Below, one piece after another: positions 2,681-5,620 of a stretch of 5,620 nt of DNA; the first letter of the stretch is position 1; every line of letters begins with the position of its first letter. The position numbers and the translations under genes are program-made. Where the stretch lies: NCBI GenBank assembly GCA_003242605.1, contig QGUZ01000323.1, positions 1 to 5,620 on the forward strand, read 5' to 3'. The notes under the pieces were generated by a model, which had not been told where the DNA came from, ran no database searches, and was given only the letters and a program-made list of their open reading frames with translations. Source of the DNA: Actinomycetota bacterium (GTDB taxonomy: Bacteria; Actinomycetota; Actinomycetes; Streptosporangiales; Streptosporangiaceae).

Positions 2681-3946
2681 TCACGCCTGGGTCGAGGCCA
2701 GCTCCACGACGGTCACATCGGACGGCGCGGCCACCCGGGTCGGCGGGCCCCACGCGCCCGCGCCACGCGTCACGTACAGGTAGGTGTCGCCGTAGCGATC
2801 CAGCCCGGCCACCGTCGGGTTCACCAGGGCCGCCAGATGGTTGACCGGCCACAGCTGGCCGCCGTGGGTGTGGCCGGACAGCTGCAGGTCCACCCCGTGG
2901 CGGACCGCCTCGTGGATGACGATCGGCTGATGGGCCAGCAGCACCGAGGCCCGCGCCGGGTCCCGGTCGCCCAGCGCGGCCGCGAAGTCGGGGCCGTCGC
3001 CGTAGAACTCGCCGGTGACGTCGTTCACCCCGGCCAGATCGAACGCCGGGAGCTCAACCCGCTCGTTGGCGAGCAGCCGCAGCCCCAGCTCCTGCACGTA
3101 CCGCGTCCACTCCTCGGCGCCGGAGAAGTACTCGTGGTTGCCGGTGACGAAGTAGGCACCGTGGCGGGCCCGCAGGCCGGCGAGCGGCTCGGCCGCCGAG
3201 CGCAGGTCCGCCACCGAGCCGTCCGCCAGGTCGCCGACCACGGCGATCAGGTCCGGCTGGGTCGCGTTCACCGTCGCCACGACCTTCTCGGCGAACCCGC
3301 GGCCCAGCACCGCCCCCAGGTGGATGTCGCTGACCAGCGCGATGCGGAAGCCGTGGGCCGAACGCGGCAGCTTGGCCAGCGGCACCGTCACCCGCCGGAC
3401 CGAAGGGCCGCGCAGCACGCCGTAGGTGCCGTAGCCGACCGTGCCGGCCGCGACCGCGGTGGCGGTCCCGGCGACCAGCCGGGCCACGAACCTGCGCCGC
3501 GACGGATCCGACGGGCCTGATTTGTCACGGCCGTCCGGGCGCGGTGCGGCGGGCGCCGCCGCCGGCGTGTCGCCCGAGGCGGCCGCCCCCACCGTGACCG
3601 GCTCGGCGGCCGGCGCGCGCCTGGCGACCTGCCGGCGCGCGTCCCGGCGGCGCAGCCACCGCAGCAGCACCGGCCGGACGAACTCGCCGGCGATGAGGGC
3701 GAGCGTCAGGTAGACCACGAGGGCGAGCCACAGGTACGCGGGCCAGGCGAGGATCCGGACCAGCTCGAACGGCAGGCCGTTACGCCCGCCGATCAAAACG
3801 ATGGCGATCAGGGCCGGTCCGGCCGACACCAGCACCGTGCCCAGCCGGCGCCACGCCGTACGAGGGGCGGTGGTGCCCCGGACAAGCCGAAACCACAGGT
3901 AGCAGTGCAGAGCGCACGTCGTTCCCAGAAGAAGCAGGATGAACAC
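2681..3946 (-). CDS. membrane-anchored metallophosphoesterase (YkuE/YaeI type)
   Basis: The 421-residue product is a calcineurin-like metallophosphoesterase. Its metal-binding motifs appear in order: SDIHLG (206-211, Asp207 and His209), GDLADG (238-243, Asp239), GNHEY (269-273), AHQP (His339) and GHTHGGQ (358-364). This set is complete, so a two-metal phosphoesterase is expected; relatives are described as peripheral or membrane-bound hydrolases, but the substrate cannot be read from sequence. The first 90 residues contain about three hydrophobic membrane segments, then a charged Ala/Pro-rich linker (about 100-148), then SRRRFVARLVAG and a hydrophobic stretch (about 150-176), resembling an internal twin-arginine signal or fourth membrane segment. 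The catalytic domain is therefore probably outside the cytoplasm. The start is GTG at 3946, the most upstream normal start; GGAGG lies 15 bases before it, rather far, and AAGG is too near, so the exact start is uncertain. Remnants of this gene's 3' end occur at 2214-2297 and 2491-2538. Confidence 0.93.
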   Translation of the reverse strand: MFILLLLGTTCALHCYLWFRLVRGTTAPRTAWRRLGTVLVSAGPALIAIVLIGGRNGLPFELVRILAWPAYLWLALVVYLTLALIAGEFVRPVLLRWLRRRDARRQVARRAPAAEPVTVGAAASGDTPAAAPAAPRPDGRDKSGPSDPSRRRFVARLVAGTATAVAAGTVGYGTYGVLRGPSVRRVTVPLAKLPRSAHGFRIALVSDIHLGAVLGRGFAEKVVATVNATQPDLIAVVGDLADGSVADLRSAAEPLAGLRARHGAYFVTGNHEYFSGAEEWTRYVQELGLRLLANERVELPAFDLAGVNDVTGEFYGDGPDFAAALGDRDPARASVLLAHQPIVIHEAVRHGVDLQLSGHTHGGQLWPVNHLAALVNPTVAGLDRYGDTYLYVTRGAGAWGPPTRVAAPSDVTVVELASTQA

Positions 3947-4311
3947 GCCTTTAAGTCTCAGCCTCCGTGCCGTTCGGCGCGCAGATCCGCTCGTATCCTG
4001 TGGTGGCCCACGAGTGCGGCCCTCAGGCGCGGACGGCGCTCGACGGCCCGGCCGCGCCGGCCCTCATGACCATGACGGGTCGGCCCCAGCGCGGGCGGCA
4101 GGGCGGGCGAATCCCGGCGCACGCCGCGCCGCCCACGGGGATCGGCCTGCTCGGCGTCGGCAGGCGCGGCGGCGGGCGAGCCGCAGTGGTGAGGTCGACC
4201 CGCGGCCCGTCGCAAGAACGAGGCCGGGGCGGTCACTCGGCGGCGTGTCGAGGGTGGCGACCGGTGGCGGTCGTTACGCGTGTGGTGGGGGCGAGCCGAG
4301 GCACGAAGACG
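3947..4311. other. intergenic region, no gene seen
   Basis: No reading frame on either strand shows recognisable motifs, good ribosome sites or consistent codon bias. It contains the upstream region of the minus-strand phosphoesterase. An ATACGAG-like element on the minus strand (about 3990-4000) could be a -10 box, but I cannot find a matching -35, so I do not call a promoter. Confidence 0.4.
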
Positions 4312-4965
4312 GGTACGCGAGGCCGCCGTGGTGGCCCGGCCGCTGCGGTCTGGCGACTCCGGGTGGACTTCATTGGGTATGCCGACCCGCAGGGTCGCCC
4401 GCTGCTCGAGCATGCTGGTCACGGTCAGGGCATCACCGCCACGTTCCCATGGCCAACAACCGTGGCGGCATGTGCCGCACCAGGCGGTGCCCCATACGAC
4501 GGCACCACAAAGCGGCGGCAGTAGCGGCGTCACCAATCAGCGGAGGATCGAAGCCGCGACCGCCCAGCGCACGAAACGCCGCGCTCACCCTGCCGCCATG
4601 ACCACACCGGACTCGCCGAGTACGCAACCCACGGCCGCCCACTACTCGATCAGGCGGTCACGGTCAGGGCATCACCGCCGCATGACCCGGCCGGGGACGG
4701 CACAACGACGTTCCCATAGCCACCGGCCCTGGCGGCGCGCGCCGCAGTGCCTTATGCGGCGGCACCACAAAGCGGCGCGCAGCGGCTGCGTCACAAGTCG
4801 GTGGAACGCGACCGCGGAGTACGCGAGGCCGTCGCGGGCGCCCGGCCAACGCCTGGCGAGGCGAATCCGCGTGGAGCTCATCGGGCATGCCGAGCGGCAG
4901 ACCACCCGCTGCTCGAGCAGGCGGTCGCGGCCGGAGTATCACCGCCACCGGCCCGGCCTGGGCGG
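4312..4965. repeat. three degenerate direct repeats, spaced about 250 bp, origin unknown
   Basis: Unit I (about 4312-4533), unit II (about 4615-4795) and unit III (about 4818-4965) share blocks in the same order. A perfect 24-base match links 4417-4440 and 4656-4679. GGCACCACAAAGCGGCG occurs at 4501-4517 and 4761-4777. ACGTTCCCAT occurs at 4441 and 4708. CCCGCTGCTCGAGCA occurs at 4398-4412 and 4905-4919. TACGCGAGGCC starts units I and III (4314, 4820). In one plus-strand frame unit I reads RVDFIGYADPQGRPLLEHA and unit III begins RVELIGHAE, with mostly conservative changes; minus-strand readings are equally conserved, so the coding strand is unclear. Stops and frameshifts interrupt every frame. 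Probably a decayed, tandemly duplicated gene or a non-coding repeat; I do not recognise the family. Confidence 0.6.
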
Positions 4966-5011
4966 CGGAATGAAGTCCGATACCGCCTGACTGTTACGGC
5001 ATGTGAGGATG

Positions 5012-5027
5012 GTAGACAGTTGTCTAC
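5012..5027. promoter_or_regulatory. dyad operator candidate upstream of the exporter gene
   Basis: GTAGACA and TGTCTAC form a perfect seven-base inverted repeat around GT (GTAGACAGTTGTCTAC), centred about 41 bases before the ATG of the exporter gene. It lies in a locally AT-richer stretch (about 5007-5035) where a promoter would be expected, with TACTTA (5025-5030) as a possible -10. The size and symmetry suit a dimeric repressor or activator. I cannot assign a regulator family, and no regulator gene is in the window. Confidence 0.5.
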
Positions 5028-5060
5028 TTATCACCTGTTGCGTCACTGGAGCGGTGAGGC

Positions 5061-5620
5061 ATGTTCTTCGGCATCACGGATCTGTGGACCTACGTCATCG
5101 GGGCGTTCCTGATCATCCTGATGCCAGGACCCAACTCCCTGCTCGTGCTCGCGACCGCCGCCCGGGACGGGGTCCGCAAGGGGTACCGCGCCGCCGCCGG
5201 CGTGTTCGTCGGCGACACGGTGCTGATGGTGCTGTCCGCGGCGGGCGTCGCCTCACTGCTCAGGTCGCACCCGCTGCTGTTCGCGGTGGTCAAGTACGCG
5301 GGCGCGCTCTACCTCGCCTGGATCGGGCTGCAGATGCTGCGGTCGGCGTGGCGGGCGTGGCGCACGCCCGCGAGCGAGGTGACCGCCGAGGAGCAGGGGC
5401 AGGCGATCGCCGCGGCCGACCGCCGGGCCGGGCACGGTGACCCGTTCCGCCGGGCGCTCCTGATCAGCCTGCTCAACCCCAAGGCGATCCTGTTCTTCGT
5501 CTCGTTCTTCATCCAGTTCGTCGACCCGTCGTACAGCTCGCCCGCGCTGTCCTTCCTCATCCTCGGCGCGATCCTGCAGTTCTTCAGCATCTCGTACCTG
5601 AGCGTGCTGATCTTCGGCGG
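5061..5620 (+). CDS. LeuE-type amino-acid exporter (LysE/RhtB superfamily), 3' end cut off
   Basis: The frame opens at ATG 5061, with GGAG (5048-5051) nine bases upstream, and is still open at the window edge after 186 codons. The product is a small polytopic inner-membrane protein of the LysE/RhtB family, which exports amino acids by proton-coupled antiport. It matches the LeuE subgroup well: WTYVIGAFLIIL at 9-20, the family motif PGPN (22-25), GVFVGDTVLM (47-56), KYAGALYLAWIG (78-89), NPKAILFFVSFFIQF (139-153), and SYLSVLIFG at the edge. E. coli LeuE exports leucine and is about 212 residues, so roughly 25-40 residues are missing here. The hydrophilic loop at about 98-128 is somewhat longer than in E. 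coli. The substrate, leucine or similar, is inferred. A dyad lies upstream (5012-5027), so regulation by an unlinked or downstream factor is possible. Confidence 0.93.
   Translation, partial: MFFGITDLWTYVIGAFLIILMPGPNSLLVLATAARDGVRKGYRAAAGVFVGDTVLMVLSAAGVASLLRSHPLLFAVVKYAGALYLAWIGLQMLRSAWRAWRTPASEVTAEEQGQAIAAADRRAGHGDPFRRALLISLLNPKAILFFVSFFIQFVDPSYSSPALSFLILGAILQFFSISYLSVLIFG

Larger units (their letters stand above)
2050..2750. repeat. tandem duplication: tRNA-Glu + spacer + phosphoesterase 3' end
   Basis: Three successive units each contain a tRNA-Glu sequence on the plus strand followed by sequence matching the 3' end of the phosphoesterase gene on the minus strand. Unit 1 has tRNA 2050-2122 and tail remnant 2214-2297. 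Unit 2 has tRNA 2315-2387 and remnant 2491-2538. Unit 3 has the truncated tRNA 2546-2593 and the intact gene end from 2681. tRNA starts are 265 and about 231 bases apart. Short matches continue into the spacers: CACCATCGCG after tRNAs 1 and 2, GGCCGAGCGGTC at 2469 and 2671, and ATCGACCGG before tRNAs 1 and 2. The tRNA parts have stayed nearly identical while the tails have drifted. Confidence 0.7.

Noticed and set aside
1900..2844. Open frame of 314 codons on the plus strand
   Set aside because: It runs through both tRNA-Glu genes and into the antisense of the phosphoesterase gene, with no motif and low-complexity composition.
2486..3520. Open frame of 344 codons on the plus strand
   Set aside because: It is the antisense shadow of the phosphoesterase gene, whose catalytic motifs on the minus strand are complete.
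4530..4560. TTCGATCC on the minus strand as the T loop of another tRNA
   Set aside because: The flanking bases do not form a T stem and no acceptor or anticodon arm could be placed.
5003..5440. Open frame on the plus strand overlapping the exporter gene
   Set aside because: It is out of frame with the clear LeuE-type protein, lacks its own motifs and is Arg/Gly-rich.

Overview
The window looks like chromosome or accessory-element DNA from a high-GC actinomycete. The two convincing protein genes use almost only G or C at third codon positions, one starts with GTG, and none of the tRNA genes encodes a 3' CCA, as is usual in this phylum. No mobile-element gene, CRISPR array or rRNA is visible.

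Layout. Positions 1-731 are mostly non-coding: weak promoter-like elements, one 34-codon reading frame (298-402) behind a perfect AGGAGG, and a strong hairpin (418-454). Positions 732-2593 hold a same-strand group of eight tRNA-like genes plus one broken copy: Ala(TGC), Pro(TGG), Gly(ACC), Arg(GCG), Arg(CCG), Leu(CAG), Glu(CTC), Glu(TTC) and a truncated Glu. Ala, Pro and Glu(TTC) are close to canonical. The others carry features rare or unknown in housekeeping bacterial tRNAs: anticodons ACC and GCG, C33, C37, no U8 with a miniature D arm, and a leucine anticodon on a short-variable-loop body. The Arg and Glu genes are recent duplications (66/69 and 69/73 identical), and each duplication changed the anticodon.

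Positions 2681-3946 (minus strand) encode a membrane-anchored YkuE/YaeI-type metallophosphoesterase, convergent with the tRNA array. Decayed copies of its 3' end lie between the Glu tRNA copies. This shows that the Glu part of the array grew by tandem duplication of a block [tRNA-Glu, spacer, phosphoesterase tail]. Positions 3947-4300 show no gene. Positions about 4312-4965 carry three degenerate direct repeats, spaced about 250 bp, of unknown origin. A 16-bp dyad (5012-5027) sits upstream of a leuE-like amino-acid exporter that starts at 5061 and runs off the right edge.

The most unusual content is the tRNA island and its duplication history. I cannot tell from sequence whether it serves ordinary translation, a tRNA-dependent side pathway, protection from tRNA-cleaving toxins, or is decaying. 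The two protein genes show no visible functional link to it.
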